A stretch of 64,000 bases of DNA from assembly GCA_029339195.1 (NCBI GenBank), contig JAPTJF010000117.1, forward strand, positions 1-64,000, read 5' to 3'. This document shows positions 49,963-61,900 of the stretch, piece by piece. A model generated the notes under the pieces. It searched no databases and was not told the DNA's origin. It worked only from the letters and a program-made list of their open reading frames with translations. Every line of letters begins with the position of its first letter. Position 1 is the stretch's first letter. The translations under genes and the position numbers were made by a program. Origin of the DNA: Micractinium sp. NFX-FRZ (Eukaryota; Chlorophyta; Trebouxiophyceae; Chlorellales; Chlorellaceae).

Positions 49963-52900
49963 CCTACCAGAGAGCATGAGGTTGGCGCCGCTGTTGACGG
50001 CCCGCGCCGTGTTGCCCATCATGAGGGCGTTGAAGGCCATGTGCAGGCTGACCAGGGAGGAGGAGCAGGCTGCAGGGGAGGACAGAAGAGCAGGATCAGC
50101 AGTAGCTGAGCCAAACTGATCATGCAGAGGCATTCGCATTCGACATTCTGATTTTCCCGCTGCCGTGTGTTCTGGGTGCGTGATAGAGGTCAGGTCACAA
50201 TGGTCCTGCTCCAGGGCATCTCTGCCATCTCTCACCCGTGTCTGCGGTCATGGCGGGGCCTGACAGGCCAAAGGAGTAGCTGATGCGCCCGCTGGCCACG
50301 CTGTGCGCGGTGCCAGTGGCTGAGTAACCGCTGATGGCGGAGGGCTGGTGCTTGGCCATCAGCTGCATGTGGAGCGGGGAGAGAATCAGCAGAAAGATGA
50401 GAGCAGCTGGAGGCAGGTTGAGAAACTGCAGGCTCTACTCAGCTGCCACAAGTGGGAAGCTTCATATCTGCTATACTGTTACCTTCAATCAATGTCCTGC
50501 AGCAGCACCAGGGTTACCATGGTAGCCTTACTCAGTTCTCACCTTCAAGTAGTCCACGGTGGACAGCCCCACAAATACGCCCACGTCACGCCGCCCAGCT
50601 GGCGCCAGGCTGGCACCCTCCTTGCCGCCGATGCGGCTGCCGGCCGCCAGCAGCAGCTCCCCCACTGCCTCCAGCAGCAGGCGCTGCTGCGGGTCCATCA
50701 GGAGCGCCTCAGCGTCGCTGGTGGCAAAGGCGGATGCGTCGAAAAGGTCGGCCCCAGAGAGGAAGGAGCCGAAGCGCACAGGCAGGCCGCCAAACACATC
50801 TGCCGGGAGCAAAGGAGGAGGAGAAAAGCGGGCACATACGGGCGGGGGACAACGTTTGCAGTTGGCTGGGCATGAGAGATGAAAGGGCCAGCCGCAAAAG
50901 CAGGACAGCCATGCGCCATTCTGCCGCTTCCAACCCGCCTCTGCAACCGCCCTCACCTGCGTGCGCCTCCAAGTCCCAGCGGCCAGCCGGCACCATCTGC
51001 ACAGCATCCAAAGGCTGCACCCCCGCAAAGGCATCTGCTGGCGCCTGCACCACCATGCCGGTGACGGCCACCAGCTGGCGGGCGCGCTGAGCTGGCACTG
51101 CCAGGCTGGCGCGCCGCCTAGGTGCCTCCTCGGCTTCTGATGCATCATCCCAAGAGTAGGAGGCCTCTGTGGAATAACTGTCCAGGTCAGATGCTGAATC
51201 AGCAGCGCCTGCCAGGTCAGCAATGCCGCTGGCGCCGGCAGGGAATTTGCTGGCCAGGAAGCCGGCCAGGGCTGCCATGGTGGGGTAGTCAAACACCAGG
51301 GTTGTTGGCAGCTCCGCTCCCAGCTTGGCCTCCAGGCTGTTCCTCAGCTCAACTGAGGACAGGCTGTCCAAGCCTGCTGCCATGAGAGGCTGCTGCGGGT
51401 CAATGTCTGAGCTGCCGAGCACTGCTGCCACTGCCTCTTGCACTTGAGCCAGCATGAATGCTTGGTGCCCTTCTGGAGACACAGCTGCCTCTTGGCCTGC
51501 TGCTGCTGCAGCCCGCTTCTTCTGGCTGCGGCTGCGGTGAACCGGCGCGCTGCTGCGCCGGCGGCTGTACGCTGCATGCCAGCCACTGTCCTGGGATTGC
51601 TCTGCATCGCTCTCAGACATGCTTGCTTCGCTGCCTGCCACCTCTGCCTCGCCAGGCGTGCCAGTGCCAGACTGGAACTTGCTGGCGAGGAAGCCGGCCA
51701 GGGCTGCCATTGTGGGATAGTCAAACACCAGGGTTGTCGGCAGCTCCGCTCCCAGCTTGGCCTCCAAGCTGTTGCGCAATTCCACTGAAGAAAGGCTGTC
51801 AAGTCCAGCGGCCATGAGAGGCTGCTGTGGGTCGATGTCTGAGCTGCCCAGCACTGCTGCCACTGCCTCTTGCACCTGAGCCAGCATCAAGGCCTGGTGC
51901 TCCTCTGCTGATACAGCGGCAGTGCCAGCTGCTGCCGCTGGCCGCAGCCGGCGGCGACCAGCCGATGCCCTGCGCCTGCGGCGAGGTGCTGCTGCATCAG
52001 AGAATGCCACCTGCTCGTCCTCCTCAGCCCCGCTCTCGCCAGCTGATGACGCCACATCAGCTGCACCGCCAGCCTGGAACTTGCTGGCCAAGAAACCGGC
52101 CAGGGCTGCCATGGTGGGGTAGTCAAACACCAGGGTTGTGGGTAGCTCCGCTCCCAGCTTGGCCTCCAGGCTGTTGCGCAGCTCAACTGATGACAGGCTG
52201 TCCAGGCCGGCTGCCATGAGGGGCTGCTGTGGGTCGATGTCTGAGCTGCCCAGCACAGCTGCCACTGCCTCCTGCACCTGAGCCAGCATGAATGCCTCGT
52301 GCTCTGCCGACGACCTAGCTGGCGCTGCTGCCGCTTCCTGCGCTGGCTTGCTCTTGTGTTTACGTGTGGGCTGCTTGCGCCTGCTTGGGGCAGCTGCCTT
52401 TGCTGCCCTAGCTTCCGCAGGGGCTGGTGCTGGGGCTGCTGACATTTGGTCAGCAAATGCACCAAACATGGCAGGTGGAGCGGTGCCCCTGAACTGCTGC
52501 TGCAGGAAGCGAGGCCAGCGAATGGGCACTGCTGCAGCCTGCGCCGGCTCGGAAGCTGCTGCCTGCAGCAGCAGCCCCTCCAGAGCAGCCAGGCCAGCCT
52601 CGCTCTCAACCAGGCCCAGCCCGGTGCGCTCAACACGTGCCCTGGTAGAGGCATCATGCCCAGCCATGCCAGCACCCGCCCAGGCACCCCACTGCACGCT
52701 GCAGCTGGCCTGGCCCTGCAGCAGGGTGTGGGGCAGGGTTGCAATGCAAATTCAGCACGTTCGGCAAGGCCTCATCATCAATGCAGGCTGTTTTGTCACC
52801 GCGTCCAAACTTCCGCGTGCAAACACGCCTTCGGGCTACCTCTCCGCTTACCTGGGACTGCGCTGCCTGCGACATGGTGTCCAATGCCGCATTGGCTGCG

Positions 52901-55900
52901 CTGTAGTTGGCCTGCCCCGGGGAGCCCAGCAGCGCTGCAATGGAGGAGAAGAGCAGCTGGAAGCTGCCTGGCAGCTGTGTGTAAGCAGCGCCCAACTGCT
53001 GCAGGGCAGCCACCTTGGGGGCCCATGTGGTGCGCAGGCCCTTGAGGGTCTGGTTGCGTAGCGTTGCATCTGCCAGCACGCCGCTGGCATGAAGCAGGCC
53101 CACCACTGCGCCGTGGGACAGCAGCAGGGCGGCATCCTCTGCTGCCGCTGAGTCAGCACTGGTCATCGTCAGGGCGCCGCCAAAGCTGGCAGCAACCAGC
53201 ACTGCCAGCCCGTTGCTGGCTGTGGCGACTTCGCCGGTGAAGCGCCCAGTCCTGCCGGTGGCATGCACGCTGAGCTTGCTGTTCTGTGCAACCCATGCTG
53301 CCGTGAGAGAGCCAAGGGTTCCCAGCCCCCCAGTCACGATGACAGTGCCACCTGGCGCCGCCTGTGCAGTCTGCCCAGCTGGCGCCCGCACCACGATCTT
53401 GCCCACGTGGCGTGCCTGGCTCATCTGGCGCAGCGCAGCCTGCACTGCCGACAGGCTGTGCACCACCTGGGGGAGAGGCTGCAGCACGCCGCGTGCCAGG
53501 TGGCCGCTGAGGCGAGAAAGCGAGGCGTTGACGGCGGGCGAAGGCAGGAAGTCCACCGCAACCAGCGAGTAGCGCACGTCGGGGCGCTCTGCAGGGAGAA
53601 CAGCGGGCACTGTTAAACTTGTAGACGGGCCAGCTGCCCACACAGACAGAAGGCATGCAGGCAGCGCACGTCAGCACTCACCCTGTGCCACACGAGCCGC
53701 GCTCCAGATGTCGCGCTTGCTGATCTCCACAAACCGCCCGCCCGCACTCAGCGCCGCCAGCGAGCCGGCCACCATGCCGGCGCTGGTCAGGCTGTTAAGC
53801 GCCACATCTGCGCCCCCGACCTCCGAAATCTCTGAAGCAAAAGCAGTGTCCCGGGAGCCCAGCACGTGGCGAGCGCCCAGCGAGCGCACAAGTGCGCGCT
53901 TGTTGGGGCTGCCAGCTGTTGCCACAGCGGTGGCACCCAGGGCTGCCACCATCTGAAGGGCGGCAATGCCCACACCGCCAGCAGCTGCGTGCACCAGCAC
54001 GCGCTCTCCCGGCTGCACAGCTGCTGCCTGCCGGAAGGCACTGTCTACTGTGATGAAGACGGTGGGCGTGCTGGCAGCCGCCTCAAAGCCAAGGTTGGTG
54101 GGCATGGGCACAACTGCAGGGTATGCGAAGTGGGATGGGAGGATAGCTGGCAGTGAGCAGGCGGTCTGAGAGGATGGAACTGCAGTTTGGCTGCATTGCC
54201 ATCCTCTAGGGTGGAACTGCAGTTTGGCTGCATTGCCATCCTCTCGGTCATGCCCACATGTCAGCAAGCTTCCATCCACGCATGCAAAGGGGCGCACCTG
54301 TGAGGGCGTTGGTGTGCACATGGCTTCCCAGGCTGCCGGCAGCGAGGCCAAACACGGCATCGCCAGGGCGCAGGTGTGTTACATCAGGGCCGGCTGCCAC
54401 CACCACGCCAGAGCAGTCGCCGCCAGGTGGCCCGGGGTCGCCAGGGTACATGCCCAGCACGTTGAGCAGATCCCTGTAAGTCGGGGGTTCAGAACTTAGA
54501 GTGTGGAGAGTACACACTGACTCAGGAGTGACCACATGCTAACAAGGCAGGCACCGCCATGTGACGGGCACTTTGATTGAAGTCCCGACACAGCACCCAC
54601 CTGAAGTTGACGCCCACCGCCTTGACAGCCATCAGCAGCTGGCCCGGTGCCACGCTGGCGGTGGGCACTGGCTCAGGCTTCAAGCTGCTGAGCGCGCCAC
54701 GCGGGCGGGGCATCAGGTGGAAAGCCGGGATGCTGCTGCGCGCCTTGGCTGGCAGCAGCGCAGCCCGCTGCTCCACGCCTCCACGAAGAGCCGAGCCGTA
54801 GACATCTGAGGAAGCTGAAGAGGCACTGGAACTGGAGGGCAGCAGTGCCAGCTCAGCGCCTGCCAGAGTTGCGGTGCTAGCTGGCGCCAGCCTGTCGGCA
54901 TCCAGGCTGGCAAACCGCTGTCCCTGGAACTCCAGAGCCAGGGTGCGCACTAGCCCGGGCAAGCCTCCCTCAGCTGCTCCCACAGCAGCACTGCTGCCAG
55001 TGCCTTGCGCTGTGGCTGTCACAGCTGGGAGGGCGCTGCGGGTGGCAAGCTGCACGCCACCCAGGCTCTCGAGCTGAGCCGACTGCAGCGCCGCAATGGC
55101 GCCAGCCGCCGTAGCAATGCCGGCGTGCGGCAGCAGCTGCACAGACCCTGGTGCCGACCCTGCTGCCTGCGCTGCCACCCCCACTGCTGCCGAGGGCGCT
55201 GCTGCCGGCCAGGACACCTCGTACAGCAACTCTTCGGCAGCTGCAACTGCCGGAGCTGCTGCCGCCAGCTGTGCTGCCGGCTTGTGAGTAGCAGGGAGCT
55301 TGCCAAGTGGCTTGAGCTCAAGAGAGCTCACCCCCAGGCTAAGGGTGCCTGACAAATCGACCATCCAGTAGTCAACCACGGAAGGCGCATCGGCAGGTGT
55401 TGGCCCGCCCTGCTGCCGGCTGGCCGCTGCAAGCTGAGGTGCCGACAGGCGGTCGGCGACGTGCAGGCAAGCCAGGGCTGCGGGCACCTTGAGCGCACTG
55501 CTGGCGCTGGCTGCTGCCAGCTGGAGACAGCTGTCAAGGGAAGCTGGGTGGAAGTGGGAGGTGCTGTCGCACGCTGAGTTGTCGATGCATGCATGTGCCG
55601 GTGCCAGGTGGCTGGCTGAGTCAGCGCTTGCTGACATCAGCAGCAGAGCTGAGAGGCTCTGGCTGGCCGGCTTGCTGGCTTCGGCTGCAGGAGTGGCAAC
55701 CCCAGCCACTGTTGTACTGCCAGTCAGGTGCTGCTGCTTGAATCGGCCAGGTGAAGACGTCACCGCCAGTGCACCGCTGGCCAGCCGAATGCTGACCCGC
55801 AGCACAACCGGCGACTGCTTCTGCTGCAGCTGCTGCTGCTCGGGCAGCTGCAGTGGCGCAGGGATGGCGGCGCCCGCCAGCGCCGCTGACGCCGCCCCGG

Positions 55901-58900
55901 CCTTGCCAGCTGCCGCCTTGACGCCAGCTGTTGCCAGCTCGAAGAAACCGGCGCCAGGGAAGAGCGCTTTGCCGCCCACCTGGTGGTCCCAGAAGTATGC
56001 CAGCCGAGGGGTGGCGCTGAGCTGGCACTCCATGGCCAGCGTGGCCCGCCTGGCACTGCCGGCATCCACCATGCGGCAGCGGTGCAGCATGATGTGCACC
56101 GGAGGGGCCACCCAGTGGGCCTCTTTCTGCCAGCTGCAGGCTGCCATGTGGGAGGTGTTGGGCACCGCTGCCCCGTTGGTGCCAGCTGGCGGGGCGTCGG
56201 GGGCCCGGGCCAGCAGGGCGTGGGCATTGGTTCCCTGGAAGGCGTAGGCGGAGACACCGCTGCGCATCTGGCCATCTGGGCTGCTGAGCGGGAGAGCAGC
56301 GGTCTCACGGGGCACAACCCACTTGGGCTGGGGTGTGCCTGCGCAGCAGGAGGTCCAGAGGGGTCGACGCAAGGGAGGCAGCAAATCAAAGTCAGTAATG
56401 GAAAGAGACATGACAACCCAACAGCATTTCCTGGCAAAGCCAGTGCCCCTAGTCCGCATTGTGCTAGTAGTCGCTGCACTTCTTGTGTCAGGTAAAATGT
56501 GCATCCCCTGCCCACTACTGCTCACCTGTGACCTTCATGCTTGTGGCGACGTACGGGTTGATGAAGCGCAGGTGCGAGATTCCCAGGGAGTAGGCGCCGC
56601 CCAGGGCCACCGAGGCATGGGCAAAACCAACCATGCCCGAGGCCGGCTCTGCAAGAGAACGAGCATTTCAAGCAACATGTCCGTTGGTAAGTGAGGCACA
56701 ATGTTTGTGGCGTAGAGATACAACCACCCACACCACAACGGCAAGCCTTCCCAGGCCAATGCACCCAACCCAGCGGCCCCAACCCGGCGGCCATACCCAC
56801 ACACCTGAGTGTCCCACCCACGACTTGGAGCCACACAGGGCCAGGGGCTGGCGCACCCGGGCGGCATTGTGCCCCTCCACGAGCACTGCAGCAGCAGCCC
56901 CCACTTCAATGGGGTCGCCCAGGGGCGTGCCTGCAGCATAGGTTCGGGTTGTTGGGGTGAGTGTTGATTATAAAGCAGTGATATTTGGCCTCTGCCAAAG
57001 CCCGGCATCACACTGCTCTGCCGAAACAACAACTGCCAGAATGTGCATCGACTGCGCTGGCAGCATAGCCCCTTTCCCCACCCAACCTTCCTCAATCTCT
57101 CACCTGTGCCGTGCATCGACAGGGCAGTGATGCTGGCGGGCGCCAGGGCAGCCTCATCCAGCACAGCACGGATGACTGCCTGCTGGCTGGGCCCGTTGGG
57201 CGCCGTCAGCGTGCTGCTGCGCCCGCCCTGGTTGACGGCCGTGCCGCACAGCAGCACGGTCCAGCCGCCTGCTGTGGTGTCGGCATGGCAAGTGAGGGGG
57301 TGCAGCAGCACGCTAACCGCCGCCTCAGAGCGCACATAACCGTCGGCTGCCGCATCCAGCGCCTTGCACCGACCCTCAGCTGCCATCATACCGGCCCTCT
57401 GCACTTGGCAAGCGACGCATTGACTCAACGTCAGAAGGGGGACCACCAAGCGTGCCGTGCCAGATAATAATAAGCAAGGTATGTCATGCACTGCAAACTC
57501 CCACCAGGCCCAGCACAGCTGCCCGCTGCCCCACGCCAGCCCGCTTGCCTGGAACATGGCAAAGGTGTCTGGCGTGAGCGTCAGGTTGACGCCAGAGTTG
57601 ACCGCCATGCTGCTCTGCCCTTCCAGCAGGCTGTTGAATGCCATGTGCAGGCTGACGAGGGAGGAGGAGCAGGCTGCAAGGAGGTGGGCAAACGGGGGTT
57701 GGGTGAGGGATGGCGTCATCGGCAGCAAGAAGGTGAGCAGGCACCCCCTGCACAGCACGCCCCCTAGGCAGAGGCAGCCCGGCATGTGCACCCGGCCTGT
57801 CGTTTCCATGATGGGATATCCCATTCCCCAGCTTGCCTGTGTCCACGCTGAGCGCCGGGCCCTTCAAGCGCATGGTGTAGGAGACGCGGCCGGACACGAC
57901 GCTGAGAGCGGTGCCTGTGGCGGAGTAGGCGGTGACGGAGCCCTGCATGTGCTTGGACATCACCCGGTGGTAGTCGTTGGAGGAGACGCCCTGCAGGTGT
58001 GGCGGGGTGGTCGGATCAAAGACTTAGTTAGGTCAGGAAAGAGTCCAATGGAGAGAGCGGGCGTTGTTATTGTTCATGCTGAGCAGGCTGCCACCTCACT
58101 CGGAGCGATGACACAGTCACACGTTTGCTGGCATGGTAGGTGCAAGGTGCATGCTCAGCAGCAGGGCCGCCGTGCGATGACACACAACTACTCACCACAA
58201 ACACGCCCCAGTTGGCCCGCAGCGCCTCATCCCCCGCCTCCGCTGGGTGCACCAGCAGCGCCTCGCTGGCAGTCTCAAGCAGCAGGCGCTGCTGGGGGTC
58301 CATCAGGGCGGCCTCTGTGTCCGAGATGCCCAGGGCCGCCGGGTCGAACAGGCTCACTCCGTCCAGGTACACACCAAACTGAAGTGGGCGGAGGGCGGGA
58401 AAAGCGTGAAGATAGCATACTTAGCAATGGGGAAGTCCTTGGGGAGGATGTTAAATGCAGCTGAATTGGCCACGGGCTGGGAGGCCAAGCTGCTTGCAAG
58501 CAGCGAGCTTGGCCGTGCCGTGTGCATAATCAGAAAAAAAAGAATCCACCTGTGCTCTCACCCCCGCCCGGCGGGGCCCCCCGCTTCCCTCTTGTCGCAC
58601 CTGGACAGGAAGGCCGCCCACCAGCTCTGCCTGCGCCTCCACGTCCCATCGCTCCACCGGGATGGGCCTGCTCTGGTCGCAGGGCAGCGTGCGCAGCATG
58701 GCGTCCCCTGCAGAGCGCACCACCACCTCGCTGGCGCCAACCAGGCGGAAAAAGGGTGCCCCCTCGCCTCCCACCAGTGCCCAGCTGACTTCGCTGCCCT
58801 CCTCCTCAGACAGCCAACCCTGCGAGGCCGCCTCTTCCTGCCCATCGCTGCCAGCCTGCTGCTGGTTCTGGGCCACTTTGCTGGCCAGGTAACCGGCCAA

Positions 58901-61900
58901 GGCTGCAACCGTGGGGTAGTCAAACACCAGGGTGGAGGGCAGCTCCACGCCGGCGCGCTTCTCCAGGGCGTTGCGCAGCTCCACTGCGAGGGGCATTCAG
59001 GGAGGAGACCCGGGGTCAGTGGTGGATCAGAGCACAGTAGAACTCGGCATGTGTAATTCCTCCACTGGTGCTCAGCCTGAGTGTGACGAGCAATGCAGCC
59101 GAGGTAGCAGGCGCAGCATGAAGGTAGCAAGTATGGACATAGTCGGTGCAGCTGTAGAAGGCTTCCAGAGCAAAGGCCAAGGGGTCCCTCATGCCCTTGT
59201 GTTCTATCCCTCGGTGCACCCACCTGAGCCCAGGGAGTCCAGGCCCGCCGCCATGAGCGGGTCCTCCAGCCCGACAGGGGAGCCCAGCACAGCTGCCACC
59301 GCCTCCTGCACCTGCCCAACCATGTACTCCTTGCGAGCCGCTGCATCAGGGGCAGCGGACGCCACTGCGGAAGCAGTCGCTGCTGCTGGCCGTGCGGGGC
59401 GCCTGCCGGTGCCGGCAGGCTTCCGCCTGCTGCGACGGGAGGAGGCACCAGCTGCGCTCCCTTCCTCTGTGACGTCCTCCTCATCCAGGCCGCCAGCAGC
59501 AGCAGGAGCCGTTGCTGCAGCAGCCCTGGCAGCCTCTGCCGCCTCCTCAGCTGCCGCCTGTGCCACGAATGCCGCAAACATTGATGGCACCGCCCCAGGG
59601 CCAAGCCTCTGGATGAACCGGCCCCAGCGGAAGGGCACCGCAGCAGTCACAGCAGGCAGCGCCGTTGGGGTGCGGAGCAGCAGCAGGGATTGAATGGCGC
59701 CGAGCCCCTGGCCCGGTGCAATCATGCCCATGCCCATGCGCTCCACGGCCCTAGCGGTGGCGGCATTGGCGGCTGCCATGCCGCCCTCTGCCCAGGCACC
59801 CCACTGCACGCTCAGCCCTCCCAGGCCCTGCAGACAGAGTGGGGATGGGAAACATGTGAAACACGTCAACATCACTTGTGACTAAAGCTTCATAGAATGA
59901 GTTGCCGTGGTGCACATGTGTCGGCCACACACAGCTGACTTCACACAAGGGCGGCCGCCTTGGTCGGGGATCAACTTGAAAGCAGCCTGCACTCCCGCGC
60001 TTGCAGTGGCCCACCTGTGCCTGCCAGCCCTGAGCCATCGCATCCAGCGCCGCGTTGGCAGCGCTGTAGTTGGCTTGGCCCGGGGAGCCCAGCAGCGCAG
60101 CCACCGAGGAGAAGACAAGGTGGAGTGATGAGGGCTGCAGGCCCACAGGCCTCTCCCAGAGCTGGGCGCTGGAGGCCTTGGGGGCAAAGCTGGCGCGGAT
60201 GCCGGGGAGGGTCTGGTTGTGGAGGGCGGCGTCGGCCAGCACACCGCCAGAGTGGATGGCGCCCTGCACACAAGCATAGGACCGATTGAAGGCAGAAGTG
60301 CATTGGCGCACAACACGTGTGCGCAGCATGTGCGCAGCTTTCCAGCCGCAGGCAAGCCATGGTTCCGGACAAGAGCGGCATTTAACAGCTTCGGCCTCCA
60401 CCCACCTGCAGCCTGCGCCCGCGAGTGGCAGCAGCCGCCACAGCCGCCACTTCCTCCGCACTGGCTGCGTCACAGCGCACAGCGTGGAAGGCTGTGGAGC
60501 ATCCCTCCCCAGAGGCCAGCTCCACGACGGCACCAGAGTCCGAGCCTGGGCGGCCGCTGCGTCCTAGCAGCAGCACGTGGGGCACCTGCTGGCGGGCCAG
60601 CCAGGCTCCCACCAGGGAACCAATCATGCCCAGGCCGCCACTCACGACCACAGCACCCTGCAGGAAAGCAAGAAGATTGACAGTTGGAAATGAGCAACAG
60701 GCAAGAAGGGTAAGCACGTGGGACGTGAATGGGACATAGATGCCCTCTTTCATTAGCAGTCACCCACCTCTCCAGCCCAACCATACCTTGTCGGTCCCCT
60801 GCTGCTGCTCCAGCGTGCGTGCGCGCACGACGATCTTGCCCACGTGCCGCGCCTGGCTCATCTGGCGCAGCGCAGCACGCACAGCGGCCATGTCGTGCAC
60901 CACATGGGGCAGCGGGCGCAGCGCGCCGCTGGACAGATCGGCAGCGAGGCGTGACAGGGTGGCGTTGACGGCGGGCGGGGGCAGGAAGTCCACCGCCACC
61001 AGAGAGTAGCGCACGTCGGGGCGCTCTGCACCAAAAACAAGGGCAAGCTTAGCATATGTTGGAAATCAAGCAAGAAGACATGCGACTACTCTAGCATGCT
61101 GCCTGCTACTTCCAGTTCTCGCTCACCCTGTGCAACGCGCGCCGCGCTCCAGATGTCGCGCTTGCTGATCTCCACAAACCGGCCGCCTGCGCCCAGCGCC
61201 GCCAGCGAGCCGGCCACCATGCCGGCGCTGGTCAGGCTGTTGAGCACCACGCTCACTCCTCCCAGCTGGGCGGCCTCGCTGACAAAGGCGGTGTCGCGGG
61301 AGCCCAGCACGTGGCGGGGGCCCAGCGCTCGCACCAGTGCGCGCTTATTGGGGCTGCCAGCCGTTGCCACTGCCTCTGCCCCCAGGGCCTCAATCAGCTG
61401 CAGGGCTGCAATGCCCACACCGCCGGCAGCAGCGTGCACCAGCACCATGTCCCCAGGACGAACATTGGCTGACTGGCGGAAGGCGCAATCGACGGTGATG
61501 CAGACGGTGGGTGTGGTGGCGGCCTCCTCAAACCCAAGGTTGGCGGGCAGCTGTGTTGCAGGAGGGCAGTGCAGGGATGGGAAGTGTAGCGTCGGAAGCA
61601 GGTGGCGCAGAGAACAAGCATGCAGCTCATATGCCATGCCTGTGCGTATCTGGGATGATCATCATTTCATGCTTGCTGCCACATGCACTGGGAAACACAG
61701 CAGCTGCATGGCTGTCTGGCAGCAAGAGCACACCCCAGACCACGGACTCACATGGGTCAGCATCTGGGCATCCACCCGCACGTGGCTGCCCAGGCAGCCG
61801 CCCGCCAGGCCAAACACTGAGTCCCCAGGACGCAGGTGGCTGACGCCTGGGCCGGCGCCAACAATGACACCGGCACAGTCGCCGCCGGGCGCCCCAGGGT

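Noticed and set aside
49909..49963. Tandem repeat as a CRISPR array
   Set aside because: Four-base units without spacers, in a eukaryotic intron; no cas genes.
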